Positions 1-9,250 of a stretch of 64,000 nucleotides of DNA are shown here, one piece after another. Under the pieces are notes generated by a model. That model was not told where the DNA came from. It worked only from the letters and a program-made list of their open reading frames with translations, and searched no databases. The stretch's first letter is position 1. Each line of letters begins with the position of its first letter. Source of the stretch: Aquabacter cavernae (GTDB lineage: Bacteria; Pseudomonadota; Alphaproteobacteria; Rhizobiales; Xanthobacteraceae); the NCBI RefSeq assembly GCF_003993795.1, contig NZ_RWKV01000003.1:186001-250000 (forward strand). The letters are read 5' to 3'. Made by a program: the position numbers and the translations under genes.

Positions 1-851
1 TGTCGCGACTGGTGTCGCGCATTCCCATGAGCGTCGCGTCGGCCATGCTGGCCGGCGTTCTGGTGCGTTTCGTCATGGCACTGGCGGACAATGCGGTGGC
101 CGTGCCTGCCATGGTCCTTCCCATGTTGGTCCTGTTCTTCGTGCTGCGCCTGTGGTCGCCGACGCTGGCGGTGTTCGGCGTTCTTGTGGCGGGGGGCGCT
201 GCGGTCCTCGCATCGGGTGCGGTGGCGCTGGGCGACATCCGCCTCGCCGCACCGCATCTCGTGCCGGTGGTGCCGCAATTCGAGGTGCCGGTTCTGCTCG
301 GCCTCGGCATTCCCCTGTTCCTTGTCACCATGGCGGCGCAGAACCTGCCCGGCCTCGCCGTGCTGCGCACCTTCGGCTACAACCCCTCGGCCACGCCGTC
401 GCTGGCGGCCACGGGCGCGGCCAGCGTGCTGCTGGCCCCCTTCGGCGCCACGGGCATCAATCTCGCGGCCATCACCGCCGCCATCACCGCCAATCCCGAT
501 GCCCATCCCGATCCCGCCCGGCGCTATCTGGCGGGCGTTGCCTATGGCGGGTGGTATATCCTTCTCGCTATTTCGGGCGCCTCGCTGGTGGCGATCTTCG
601 CGGCGCTGCCCCCGGCCTTCATCGCTACCGTGGCGGGCCTTGCCCTGCTGTCCCCGCTCACGGGGGCCTTGGCCGGGGCGCTTCAGGACGAGCGCGACCG
701 GCTCGCGGCGGTGGCCACCTTCGCCACCACCGCCTCGGGCGTCGCGGTGGCGGGCATGGGCGCACCCTTCTGGGGCCTTATGGCCGGTCTCGCGGTGCTG
801 GGATTCGATCGCCTTCGCGAGCGATTTGCCACGATGAAGCCGCATGGCTAG
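1..851 (+). CDS. BenE-family benzoate/aromatic-acid permease, 3' part
   Basis: This is the C-terminal portion of an integral membrane permease. The reading frame is open to the window edge with no stop upstream, so the true start lies outside the window; the GTG at 12 is only the first start-like codon inside it. About 280 residues are visible, nearly all hydrophobic helices. Family-typical segments are QNLPGLAVLR, the stretch LLAPFGATGINLAAITAAI, and NPDAHPDPARRY. They match the BenE family of benzoate/proton symporters in the inner membrane. No aromatic degradation genes are visible nearby, so the substrate is unproven and the family assignment is stronger than the benzoate assignment. Confidence 0.8.
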   Translation, partial: SRLVSRIPMSVASAMLAGVLVRFVMALADNAVAVPAMVLPMLVLFFVLRLWSPTLAVFGVLVAGGAAVLASGAVALGDIRLAAPHLVPVVPQFEVPVLLGLGIPLFLVTMAAQNLPGLAVLRTFGYNPSATPSLAATGAASVLLAPFGATGINLAAITAAITANPDAHPDPARRYLAGVAYGGWYILLAISGASLVAIFAALPPAFIATVAGLALLSPLTGALAGALQDERDRLAAVATFATTASGVAVAGMGAPFWGLMAGLAVLGFDRLRERFATMKPHG

Positions 852-926
852 TTTAGCCGCCCTCACGGGGAGGTGCTCAAGCGCCTCCCGGCGGCCCGTT
901 TCACCGGACCCTATATCAGGCCAGGC

Positions 927-1589
927 ATGACCGACATTTTCCACGAGATCGAAGAGGACCTGCGGCGCGAACGATTCCGGCGCCTGTGGGACCGCTACGG
1001 CCTGTATCTGATCCTCCTGTGCGTGGCGATCGTCGGCGCGGCCGGGGCCTGGAGCGGCTATCGCTATTGGACGCAGACCCAGTCCGAGGCATCCGGCGCG
1101 CGCTTCGAGGCGGCGAACCGCTTGATCGCGGACGGCAATGTGAAGGACGCCGAGACCGCCCTCGACGCCTTGTCGAAGGACGGCACCACCGGCTACCGGG
1201 TTCTGGCGCGCTTCCGCGACGCCGGGCTCCTCGGCCGCACCGATCGCGCCGCCGCCGTCGCTGCCTATGACGCGCTCGCCACCGATGCGTCGGTCGGGGC
1301 CACCGGCCAGGACGTGGCGCGCATTCGCGCCAGCCTGCTGCTGGTGGATACCGCGCCGCTGGCCGAGATGGTCCAGCGCATGCAGCCGCTGGCGGATGGC
1401 ACCGGGCCCATGCGCCACTCCGCGCGCCAGATCCTGGCGCTCGCCCATTTCAAGGCGGGCGACCTGAAGGCGGCCGGAGCCGTGGCCCAGTCCATTCTCG
1501 ATGATCCCGAGACGCCGCCGGCCATCCGCAGCCAAGGCCAGTTGATCCGTACCCTGACCGCCGCCGCCGAGGCGGCATCCGCGCCCTAG
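927..1589 (+). CDS. YfgM-like TPR membrane protein
   Basis: This 220-residue protein has a short cytoplasmic N-terminus, one transmembrane helix at about residues 24-43 (LYLILLCVAIVGAAGAWSGY), and an alpha-helical, alanine-rich periplasmic part like the TPR_21 domain of YfgM. YfgM-type proteins are ancillary partners of the SecYEG translocon and periplasmic chaperones; that role is inferred from the family. The ATG at 927 (MTDIFHEIEED) is preferred over a frame opening at 873, because the extra residues do not look protein-like and the acidic N-terminus is family-typical. It precedes a lipoprotein gene and der, matching the common yfgM-bamB-der order. Confidence 0.8.
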   Translation: MTDIFHEIEEDLRRERFRRLWDRYGLYLILLCVAIVGAAGAWSGYRYWTQTQSEASGARFEAANRLIADGNVKDAETALDALSKDGTTGYRVLARFRDAGLLGRTDRAAAVAAYDALATDASVGATGQDVARIRASLLLVDTAPLAEMVQRMQPLADGTGPMRHSARQILALAHFKAGDLKAAGAVAQSILDDPETPPAIRSQGQLIRTLTAAAEAASAP

Positions 1590-1604
1590 CCCGTGAGGTC
1601 CGCC

Positions 1605-1871
1605 ATGCCCCGATCCCTCACCCGGTCCCTGCGTCTCGTGCTCGCCCTCGGCTGCGGCCTCGCGCTCACGGGCTGCGAGACCTTCGACAAGATCAACCCC
1701 TTCGGTGAGAAGGAAACCCCGCTGTCGGGCGACCGGCGGCAGGTCTTCCCCGAGGGCGTGCCCGGCGTGACCTATTCCGGCCCCGTGGCGCAGCCGAGCA
1801 ATGCCAATATCGCCCTTCCCGCCGCCGGCGCGCCTGCGCAGCCGGGCGCCGCGGGCGCGCCGAACAACTGA
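1605..1871 (+). CDS. small lipoprotein in the bamB position
   Basis: This 88-residue protein starts with a basic n-region and hydrophobic helix ending in the lipobox LALTGC, so it should be lipidated at Cys20 and anchored to a membrane. The mature part (ETFDKINPFGEKETPLSGD, then RRQVFPEGVPGV) is followed by a low-complexity Pro/Ala/Asn tail. In many proteobacteria bamB, encoding a roughly 400-residue beta-propeller lipoprotein, lies between yfgM and der. Here only a short lipoprotein does. The NPF-EKE-PL-G-R segment resembles, from memory, the start of alphaproteobacterial BamB-like lipoproteins. It could be a conserved small lipoprotein or a BamB remnant without its propeller. I chose the ATG at 1605 over the GTG at 1593. 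Confidence 0.7.
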   Translation: MPRSLTRSLRLVLALGCGLALTGCETFDKINPFGEKETPLSGDRRQVFPEGVPGVTYSGPVAQPSNANIALPAAGAPAQPGAAGAPNN

Positions 1872-1895
1872 TCCCTTGCCCCGGGCGGAAGTCTC

Positions 1896-3269
1896 ATGTC
1901 CTTCACTTTGGCCATTGTCGGCCGCCCGAACGTGGGCAAGTCCACGCTCTTCAACCGCCTGGTGGGCAAGAAGCTCGCTCTGGTCGATGACCGGCCGGGC
2001 GTGACCCGCGACCGCCGGGAGGGAGATGGCCGCCTCGGCGACCTGTCCTTCCGCGTGGTGGACACGGCGGGCCTGGAGGAGGCGGACGCCGCCTCCCTGG
2101 AAGGGCGCATGCGCCACCAGACCGAGGCCGCCATCGCCGACGCGGACGCCATCCTCTTCATCGTGGATGCGCGTGTGGGCCTCACCCCCACGGACCGGGC
2201 CTTTGCCGGGCTGGTGCGCCGTTCCGGCAAGCCGGTGATTCTCGCTGCCAACAAGAGCGAGGGCCGGGCCGGAGAGGCGGGCACCATGGAGGCCTATGCA
2301 CTGGGCCTCGGCACGCCCCTGCCCATTTCCGCCGAGCACGGCGAGGGCCTGGGCGAGCTTTATGATGCGCTGCGCGAGGCGTTGCCCGAGCAGACCAAGC
2401 GTCGTCCGCGCGATGAGGACGAAGATGAGGACGACGACGCGGAAGCGCCGACCGGCCGACCCATCAAGGTGGCGGTGCTGGGGCGGCCAAATGCGGGCAA
2501 GTCCACCCTCATCAACCGCCTGCTGGGCGAGGAGCGCCTGCTGACCGGGCCGGAGGCGGGCATCACCCGCGATTCCATCTCGGTGGAGCTGGAGTGGCGC
2601 GACCGCAAGTTCGAGTTCTACGACACGGCGGGCCTGCGCAAGCGCGCCCGCATCGACGACAAGCTGGAGAAGCTTTCCGCCGCCGACGGCCTGCGGGCCA
2701 TGAAGTTCGCGGAAGTGGTGATCGTCCTTCTGGACGCGGAGCGCCCCTTCGAGGAACAGGACCTGCGCATCGCCGATCTGGTGGTGCGGGAAGGCCGCGC
2801 GCTGGTGCTGGGCTACAACAAGTCCGACCTCGTCACCGATCCTCATGTGCTGGGCAAGCTGCGGGAAGAGGCGGACCACTGGCTGCCCCAGGTGAAGGGC
2901 ATGCCCATCGTCCACCTGTCCGGCCTCACGGGGCGCGGTCTCAACAAGCTGCTGGAAGCGGTGGTCGAGGCGCACCGGGTGTGGAACATCCGCATCTCCA
3001 CCAATCCACTGAACCGCTTCCTCGAGGAAGCGACCGACAGCCATCCCCCGCCAGCGGTTTCCGGCCGCCGGGTGAAGATCCGCTACATGACGCAGCCCAA
3101 GGCCCGCCCGCCGAGCTTCGTCATCTTCTGCTCGCGCGCGGACGCCATCCCCGAGAGCTATCTGCGCTATCTGGCCAATGGCCTCCGGGAGCGCTTCAAC
3201 CTGTGGGGCACGCCGATCCGCTTCGCGCTGCGCGAGAAGGACAATCCGTACGACAAGAAGGGCGAGTAA
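1896..3269 (+). CDS. der: ribosome-assembly GTPase Der (EngA)
   Basis: This 457-residue protein carries two tandem GTPase domains and a C-terminal KH-like domain, which defines Der/EngA, an essential factor in 50S subunit maturation. The first P-loop is GRPNVGKST near residue 8 and the second is GRPNAGKST near residue 195. Each has its DxxG switch ([18 protein letters not shown]) and an NKS/NKSD guanine-specificity motif. A very acidic linker ([11 protein letters not shown]) separates the domains. The gene is 24 bases after the small lipoprotein and is followed 2 bases later by mepA, so it probably belongs to one operon. Confidence 0.97.
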   Translation: MSFTLAIVGRPNVGKSTLFNRLVGKKLALVDDRPGVTRDRREGDGRLGDLSFRVVDTAGLEEADAASLEGRMRHQTEAAIADADAILFIVDARVGLTPTDRAFAGLVRRSGKPVILAANKSEGRAGEAGTMEAYALGLGTPLPISAEHGEGLGELYDALREALPEQTKRRPRDEDEDEDDDAEAPTGRPIKVAVLGRPNAGKSTLINRLLGEERLLTGPEAGITRDSISVELEWRDRKFEFYDTAGLRKRARIDDKLEKLSAADGLRAMKFAEVVIVLLDAERPFEEQDLRIADLVVREGRALVLGYNKSDLVTDPHVLGKLREEADHWLPQVKGMPIVHLSGLTGRGLNKLLEAVVEAHRVWNIRISTNPLNRFLEEATDSHPPPAVSGRRVKIRYMTQPKARPPSFVIFCSRADAIPESYLRYLANGLRERFNLWGTPIRFALREKDNPYDKKGE

Positions 3270-3271
3270 GC

Positions 3272-4195
3272 ATGCGCGCCGCTTCCGCCGCGCTGCGTCT
3301 CCTGTGCCTTGCGGCCGGGCTCGCCGCCCTGCCGGGGAGTGTTTTCGCCCAGACCGCACCCGCCCCGGCGGCGGGCACCCCCGCGAAGGAATTGTTCGGC
3401 GCGGCCACCGGCCCGGCGCCCATGGCGGCGCGCTCCATCGGTTTCTATTCCAAGGGCTGCCTCGCGGGCGCCGAGGCGCTGCCGGTGAACGGCCCCGGCG
3501 CGTCGGGGGCTGGCCCCCTCTGGCAGGCCATGCGCCTGTCGCGCAACCGCAATTGGGGTCATCCGGCGCTGGTGGACTTCATCGAGCGCTTCGCCGTGCG
3601 GGTTCCCAAGGTGTCCGGCTGGCCGGGCATCCTGGTGGGCGACATGTCCCAGCCGCGCGGCGGGCCCATGCGCACCGGCCACGCCTCCCATCAGGTGGGC
3701 CTGGATGCGGACATCTGGTTGACGCCGAGTCCCGGGCGGGATCTCACGCGGGCGGACCGGGAAAGCCTGTCCGCCGTGATGATGGTGCGCCCCGACCGGC
3801 TGGACGTGGACCCCAAGTCCTTCACGCCGGACCATGTGGCGGTGATCCGCGCTGCGGCCATGGACAAGGACGTGGAGCGGGTGTTCGTGAACGCCGCCAT
3901 CAAGAAGGCGCTGTGCCGGGCGCCGGGGCCGGATCGCGACTGGCTCGCCAAGGTCCGTCCCTATTGGGGGCATGACGCGCACATGCATGTGCGCCTGTTC
4001 TGCCGGCCCGACAGCCCGGACTGCCGCCCCCAGGAGCCTCCGCCCCAGGGCGACGGCTGCGGGGCGGATCTCGCCTGGTGGTTCACCGACGAGGTGCTGC
4101 ATCCCAAGCCCTCGCCGACGCCATCGAAACCCAAGCCGCCTTTGACGCTGGCCGATCTTCCCACGGCCTGCGCGGTGGTCCTGGAGGCCCGCTGA
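3272..4195 (+). CDS. mepA: penicillin-insensitive murein endopeptidase MepA
   Basis: This 307-residue periplasmic LAS-type zinc peptidase cleaves D-alanyl-meso-diaminopimelyl crosslinks in peptidoglycan. An N-terminal signal peptide (LLCLAAGLAALPGSVFA) directs export. The zinc-site motifs are clear: SHQVGLDADIW and WGHDAHMHVR, with the His/Asp/His ligands in family positions. The cysteine-rich C-terminal part (FCRPDSPDCRPQ, GDGCGADL) and the LAWWFTDEV segment are also typical of MepA. It starts 2 bases after the der stop. The Pro/Lys-rich tail before TLADLPTACAVVLEAR looks like a flexible linker. Confidence 0.93.
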   Translation: MRAASAALRLLCLAAGLAALPGSVFAQTAPAPAAGTPAKELFGAATGPAPMAARSIGFYSKGCLAGAEALPVNGPGASGAGPLWQAMRLSRNRNWGHPALVDFIERFAVRVPKVSGWPGILVGDMSQPRGGPMRTGHASHQVGLDADIWLTPSPGRDLTRADRESLSAVMMVRPDRLDVDPKSFTPDHVAVIRAAAMDKDVERVFVNAAIKKALCRAPGPDRDWLAKVRPYWGHDAHMHVRLFCRPDSPDCRPQEPPPQGDGCGADLAWWFTDEVLHPKPSPTPSKPKPPLTLADLPTACAVVLEAR

Positions 4196-4225
4196 CCGGG
4201 TAAGCTTCATATAATACCGTCGCTA

Positions 4226-4254
4226 TTTGCGCTTTGCAGCGTGAGCGGCTATCC
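4226..4254 (+). promoter_or_regulatory. candidate promoter of the lptF operon
   Basis: TTTGCG at 4226-4231 and CTATCC at 4249-4254 are separated by 17 bases. This partly matches the alphaproteobacterial housekeeping pattern CTTGAC-N17-CTATAT. It lies in the only sizeable gap upstream of lptF. The match is imperfect and the site is inferred only from pattern and position. Confidence 0.3.
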
Positions 4255-4310
4255 AAGAGTCGTTCCAGATAGAAGCAGCTCGGGGCGGCGAGCGCGTTGG
4301 AAAGTGGTGC

Positions 4311-5474
4311 ATGGGCCGTCTCGACCGGTACATCTTCGTGACGGCCGCCACCGCCTTTTTGGGCGTGACCGCGGTGCTGAGCGCCATGATCTGGTCCACC
4401 CAGGCGCTGCGTCAGCTGGATCTGGTGACCAGCCAGGGCCAGACCATCCTCGCCTTCATTTCCATCACCAGCCTGACCATGCCCACCCTGGTGCTGGTGA
4501 TCGCGCCGGCGGCACTGTTCATCGCCACCGCCTACACCCTGCTGAAGCTGAACGGCGATTCGGAGATCGTGGTGATGGCGGCGGCGGGCATGAGCCATTG
4601 GCGCGTGCTGCGGCCGCTCATCATCCTGGCTGTGCTCGCCTCCTTGTTCGTGGAGGTGCTGGCCATCGACCTGGTGCCGGCGAGCCTGCGCTCCTTTCGC
4701 GATCAGGTATCGCGCGTGCGGGCCGACGTGGTGTCCTTCGTGGCCCAGCCCGGCCGTTTCGTGACCCTTTCGCCCGGCCTCGTCTTTCATATCCGCGAAC
4801 GCGCCAGCAACGGCGTGATGCGCGGCATCCTGATCGACGACGCCCGCGAAAAGGAAATATCCACCTATGTCGCCGACCGTGGGCAGATCGTGGAAACCCC
4901 CAAGGGGATCTTTCTGGTGCTGGAGGACGGGTCGATTCACAGGCGCACGGCGGGCTCCGCCTCCAACGGCTCCGTGGTCGCCTTCCAGCGCTATGCGTTC
5001 GGCCTCGACGGGCTGGCTCCCGGCGGCCAGGGCGGCTCCGAGCTGCGCCCCAGCGAGCGCTCGTTCGACTATGTGCAAAGCCCGCCCGCCAACGATGTCT
5101 ATGTGCTGATCGGCCAAGCCGGGCGCTTCCGCGAGGAGGTGCACAAGCGCCTGTCCGCCGGTCTCTACCCCTTCGCCTTCTTCGCCGTCGCGGCCGCCGC
5201 TCTGGCGCGGCCCCGTACCACCCGGCAGAGCCGCGGCCTCGCGCTCGCCGCCATCATCCCGGTGATGGTGGGGCTTCAGATCTCCTCCTTCGTGGTGGGC
5301 GGGCAGTTGCGCACGTCCGAGGCGGCGGTGCCGGTGGCCTATCTGTTGCCGCTGGCCTGCATCGTCATTTGCGCGTTCGCCCTGCAGGGATGGATCAAGT
5401 TCGCCCCGCCCCAGGCGCTGGTGCGGATGGTGGATGCCGTCTCCGCCCGCGTGAACCGGCTTACGGCCAACTGA
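4311..5474 (+). CDS. lptF: LPS export permease LptF
   Basis: LptF is one of the two transmembrane subunits of the LptB2FG ABC transporter that extracts lipopolysaccharide from the inner membrane and passes it to the periplasmic bridge. The 387-residue protein begins with the typical MGRLDRYIFVTAATAFLGVT helix. It has three N-terminal transmembrane helices, a central periplasmic beta-jellyroll region (about residues 120-270), and three C-terminal helices. The ATG follows a GGAAAG ribosome-binding site. lptG starts 4 bases after the stop, and lptD overlaps lptG, so the three LPS-export genes form one transcription unit. Confidence 0.93.
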   Translation: MGRLDRYIFVTAATAFLGVTAVLSAMIWSTQALRQLDLVTSQGQTILAFISITSLTMPTLVLVIAPAALFIATAYTLLKLNGDSEIVVMAAAGMSHWRVLRPLIILAVLASLFVEVLAIDLVPASLRSFRDQVSRVRADVVSFVAQPGRFVTLSPGLVFHIRERASNGVMRGILIDDAREKEISTYVADRGQIVETPKGIFLVLEDGSIHRRTAGSASNGSVVAFQRYAFGLDGLAPGGQGGSELRPSERSFDYVQSPPANDVYVLIGQAGRFREEVHKRLSAGLYPFAFFAVAAAALARPRTTRQSRGLALAAIIPVMVGLQISSFVVGGQLRTSEAAVPVAYLLPLACIVICAFALQGWIKFAPPQALVRMVDAVSARVNRLTAN

Positions 5475-5478
5475 CGCC

Positions 5479-6576
5479 ATGATCGGGCGCATCCTCGGCA
5501 CCTATTTCGCAGGCCGCTTCTTCTCGGCGGTGGCGATGATCTTTTTCTCGTGCGTCTCGCTCATCATGCTCGTGGACTTCCTCGAGATGAGCCGGCGCAC
5601 CGCCGACCGCGACGCCGTGACCACAGGCGTGGTGGCCCTTCTGACGCTCTACCGCGCCCCGGCCTTCACCGAGCAGCTCCTGCCCTTCGCGGTCCTGTTC
5701 GGCGGCATCTTCTCCTTCGTCATGCTCTCCAAGCGCCTGGAGCTGGTGGTGGCGCGGGCGGTGGGCCTGTCCGCATGGCAATTCACCTCGCCTGCGGTGA
5801 TCGTGGCCTTCCTCATCGGCGTGTTCGCCACCTGCGTCTTCAATCCGGTCTCCGCCGACTTCAAGGAGCGGGCGAACCGGATGGAGAGCGAGATCTTCAA
5901 TTCCGCGCCGTCCGGCAGCCTCCTGGGCCCGGCCAAGGGCGCGTTCTGGATCCGCCAGCAGAGCGTGGACGGGCAGGCAATCATCAAGGCGCAGGCCACC
6001 CAGCAGAGCGGGCGCGAGCTTCTGAACGTGACCGTCTTCGAGTTCGACAAGGCCGATCGGCTTGTGGAGCGCGTGGAGGCGAAGTCCGCGATCCTCGAAC
6101 ATGGTTACTGGGTTCTGAGCGAGGTTCGGGTGCTCATTCCGGGCTTCGAGCAGGAGCAATTCGCCTCCTTTCTGATCGCCACGAATCTCGATCCGGCGCA
6201 GATCCAGGAGAGCCTCCTGTCCGCGGAAACCGTGTCTTTTTGGCAACTTCCGGAGGCCATCAAGAATGCGGAGCAGGCCGGATTTGGTGCGGCGCGATAC
6301 CGGCTGCAGCTCCAGAGTCTGTTGGCCCGCCCGTTCTTGCTCGTGGCCATGGTGCTGATCGCCGCCGCCGTGGGGCTGCGCATCTTCCGTTTCGGCGGCG
6401 TGGGTCAGACGATTCTCGGTGGCGTGCTCGCCGGGTTTCTGCTTTATCTGGGAACCAAGCTCGCGGAGGATCTAGGCGAGGCGGGCGTGGTGCATCCCAT
6501 TGCCGCTGCATGGTTTCCGGCGGTGGCGGGGATTTTCCTGGGGGTTCTTGTTCTGTTGCACCGGGAGGACGGATGA
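5479..6576 (+). CDS. lptG: LPS export permease LptG
   Basis: This is the second membrane subunit of the LptB2FG lipopolysaccharide exporter, a paralogue of LptF (YjgP/YjgQ family). The 365-residue protein has N-terminal helices (YFAGRFFSAVAMIFFSCVSL), a periplasmic jellyroll domain in the middle and three C-terminal helices (PFLLVAMVLIAAAVGLRIF). The segment FRFGGVGQTILGGVLAGFLLY is characteristic of LptG and separates it from LptF. The stop overlaps the lptD start as ATGA, which suggests translational coupling. Confidence 0.93.
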   Translation: MIGRILGTYFAGRFFSAVAMIFFSCVSLIMLVDFLEMSRRTADRDAVTTGVVALLTLYRAPAFTEQLLPFAVLFGGIFSFVMLSKRLELVVARAVGLSAWQFTSPAVIVAFLIGVFATCVFNPVSADFKERANRMESEIFNSAPSGSLLGPAKGAFWIRQQSVDGQAIIKAQATQQSGRELLNVTVFEFDKADRLVERVEAKSAILEHGYWVLSEVRVLIPGFEQEQFASFLIATNLDPAQIQESLLSAETVSFWQLPEAIKNAEQAGFGAARYRLQLQSLLARPFLLVAMVLIAAAVGLRIFRFGGVGQTILGGVLAGFLLYLGTKLAEDLGEAGVVHPIAAAWFPAVAGIFLGVLVLLHREDG

Positions 6577-9068
6577 CCGTCGGGTTCACTCCCGCGGAAG
6601 GGGGGGCAGCTTCGGCCTGGCGGCGTGTAATGCGTCGTGGCGGGAACGGGCTTGCCTATGCGATCGCGCTGGGTCTGGCTGTCTATGCTGGGACCTTGCC
6701 CGCGCACGCTCAGTCGCCCGTGGGCGGCATGGCGAACACTTTTTCTGCACCGCAAACGGACGGTAACAAGAAGATGCTCGTCACGGCTGACGAGCTTATC
6801 TACGACTATGAGAAGAACACGGTCGGAGCCTCGGGCAACGTCCAGCTGTATTATGACGGCGCGAGCCTGGAAGCTCAGCGCGTCACCTTCGACCGCAATC
6901 GCAACGTGGTCATCGCGGAGGGCAATGTTCGCCTGAAGCAGAAGGACGGCAATCTCATCCGCGCCGAAAACCTCGAACTCAGCGAGGATTTCAAGAACGG
7001 CTTTATCCAGTCGATGCGGGTGGACACGGTCGATAAGACCCATTTCGCCGCGACCCGGGCCGACCGGACCGAAGGCAATGTCACGGTCTTCCAGAACGGC
7101 GTCTATACCGCCTGCGAGCCGTGCAAGAACGCGCCCGAGCGCCCGCCGCTATGGCAGGTGAAGGCCGCGCGCATCATCCACAACCAGAACGAGCAGATGA
7201 TCTACTACAAGGACGCGACCTTGGAGTTTTTCGGTCTGCCCATGGCCTATTTCCCGTACTTCTCCAGCCCCGATCCGACGGTGAAGCGCAAGACGGGCTT
7301 CCTGAGCCCGGTCTTCGCCAATGCCAGCAATCTCGGCTTCGGCGTGGGGATTCCCTTCTTCTGGAACATCGCGCCCGATCGCGACATGACCCTGACCCCG
7401 GTCTATTACAGCGAGCAGGGCCTGCTGATGCAGGGCGAGTGGCGCCAGCAGTTGATGAACGGCGCCTATGACATTCGCGCCGCCGGCATCATGCAGCAGG
7501 ACAAGGACGCCTTCGCGGGCCTTCCCGGCTATCGCGACAATCGCGGCATCATCCAGAGCCGGGGTGAGTTCGCCATTACCGACCAATGGAAGTGGGGCTG
7601 GGACGGCACGCTCGCCTCCGACCGCACCTTCCTGAACGACTATCACCTGGGCGGCTATGTCGACGCGCTCGGCCTCGTCAATTCCACGCCCACCGAGATC
7701 ATTTCCCAGCTCTATGTGACCGGGCAGGGCGATCGCTCCTTCTTCGACGCCCGCGCCCTCTATTTCCTCGGTCTGGCCGTGACGGACAACCAGGACATGA
7801 TCCCGGTGGTGGGGACGTTCAACTATAATTATGTGTTCGGAAAACCCGTTTTCGGCGGTGAAGCGGGCGTGCGGGTGAACTTCAACGCTGTTTCACGCAA
7901 CGAGGCCGACTTTGTCGGCATGTCGGCGGCCACGTCCAATGCGGGTGGCGGCACCGGAGTTCCTGCCGGTTCCTGTGCCCTCACCAATCCAAACCCCACC
8001 CAGTGCCTGCTGCGCGGCGCGCCGGGCGAATATCAGCGTCTCAGCGCCGAGCTGTACTGGAAGACGTCCGTCACTGACCAGATCGGCCAGATTTGGACCC
8101 CCTTCGTCAGCGCGCGGGTGGATGTTGCGCACGCCAATATCAGCGCGCTGCCGTCCAGTTATACGAGCGGTGTCACCCTTCCGGGCCAGAACCCGCTTCA
8201 GTCAGGTGATGAAAACCTGATCCGCGCCATGCCTGCGGTTGGTCTCGATTATCGCTATCCCTTCATCTCGGTGCAGAACTGGGGCACGCAGACCATCGAG
8301 CCGCGCGCCCAACTGGTCATCCGCCCGAGCGAGACGGGTATCGGCAAGCTGCCGAACGAGGATGCCCAAAGCCTTGTGTTCGACGACAGCAACCTGTTCG
8401 AGATCAACAAATATTCCGGCTGGGACCGGGTTGAGGGCGGTGGCCGTCTGAATGTGGGCGTCAGCTATACGGCGGCGCTCAACAATGCGGGCCTGATCAC
8501 CGCTCTGGTGGGGCAGTCCTATCACCTGTTCGGTATCAATTCCTTCGCTGAAGGCGACATGGCCAATACCGGACTGGAATCGGGCCTCGACACCAATGTG
8601 TCTGATTATGTGGCTCGTTTCTCCTATTCGCCGACAAATAATTTGGAATTCATCTCGCGCTTCCGCTTCGATCAGGAGAACTATTCGCTCCAAAGGTTCG
8701 AGTTGGAAGGCCGGACCTCGTTTGACAAGATTAGCCTCTCCGCCGTCTATGGCCGGTATGCGCCGCAGCCTCTGTTGGGCTATTATGAGGAGCGCGAGGG
8801 CATCTATACTAGCGGATCCTACCGCCTCACCAACGAATGGTCGGTGGCGGGTGGTATTCGTTATAATATCGCTCAGTCTGGAATTGATATGACTTCGGTG
8901 GGTGTGACCTATTCGGACGACTGCTTCACTCTGGCGGTGAGCTACATTTCCCAATATTCACTCAGCACCTATGACTCCGATCCGAGCCAGCAGATCATGG
9001 TTACGATCGGTCTGCGTACTCTTGGTCAGTCCAGGATCTCCAGCGCCGTAGGGAGCAGCAACAATTGA
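6573..9068 (+). CDS. lptD: LPS-assembly outer membrane protein LptD
   Basis: LptD inserts lipopolysaccharide into the outer leaflet of the outer membrane. The 831-residue protein has a signal peptide (ending near AHAQS), an OstA/LptA-like jellyroll domain at roughly residues 65-190 (VTADELIYDYEKNTVGASGN and following strands), and a long beta-barrel. The segment GLPMAYFPYFSSPDPTVKRK is a hallmark of the LptD barrel entry. Cysteines in ACEPCK and in DDCFT could form the plug-barrel disulfide seen in the family. Base composition is visibly less GC-rich than neighbours toward the 3' end. The start overlaps the lptG stop. Confidence 0.95.
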   Translation: MTVGFTPAEGGAASAWRRVMRRGGNGLAYAIALGLAVYAGTLPAHAQSPVGGMANTFSAPQTDGNKKMLVTADELIYDYEKNTVGASGNVQLYYDGASLEAQRVTFDRNRNVVIAEGNVRLKQKDGNLIRAENLELSEDFKNGFIQSMRVDTVDKTHFAATRADRTEGNVTVFQNGVYTACEPCKNAPERPPLWQVKAARIIHNQNEQMIYYKDATLEFFGLPMAYFPYFSSPDPTVKRKTGFLSPVFANASNLGFGVGIPFFWNIAPDRDMTLTPVYYSEQGLLMQGEWRQQLMNGAYDIRAAGIMQQDKDAFAGLPGYRDNRGIIQSRGEFAITDQWKWGWDGTLASDRTFLNDYHLGGYVDALGLVNSTPTEIISQLYVTGQGDRSFFDARALYFLGLAVTDNQDMIPVVGTFNYNYVFGKPVFGGEAGVRVNFNAVSRNEADFVGMSAATSNAGGGTGVPAGSCALTNPNPTQCLLRGAPGEYQRLSAELYWKTSVTDQIGQIWTPFVSARVDVAHANISALPSSYTSGVTLPGQNPLQSGDENLIRAMPAVGLDYRYPFISVQNWGTQTIEPRAQLVIRPSETGIGKLPNEDAQSLVFDDSNLFEINKYSGWDRVEGGGRLNVGVSYTAALNNAGLITALVGQSYHLFGINSFAEGDMANTGLESGLDTNVSDYVARFSYSPTNNLEFISRFRFDQENYSLQRFELEGRTSFDKISLSAVYGRYAPQPLLGYYEEREGIYTSGSYRLTNEWSVAGGIRYNIAQSGIDMTSVGVTYSDDCFTLAVSYISQYSLSTYDSDPSQQIMVTIGLRTLGQSRISSAVGSSNN

Positions 9069-9250
9069 TCCTTGCCGCCCCAGGGGCGGTAAGAATTTCC
9101 GCAACGTCATCTTGTGACGGAAGGCGGCGGAAAACGGGCCTGTGGCCGTATTGCCGCCACAGGTGCTGGCAAGATACGGTGCGCCGGCTCCGGGCACCGC
9201 GCCCGGTTCCGGCCTTTTCGCCGCGACACGGTTCCTACCCGGATGATGCC

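Noticed and set aside
9077-9091. CCGCCCC-A-GGGGCGG inverted repeat after lptD as a terminator
   Set aside because: The loop would be a single base and no T tract follows, so it is not a convincing terminator.
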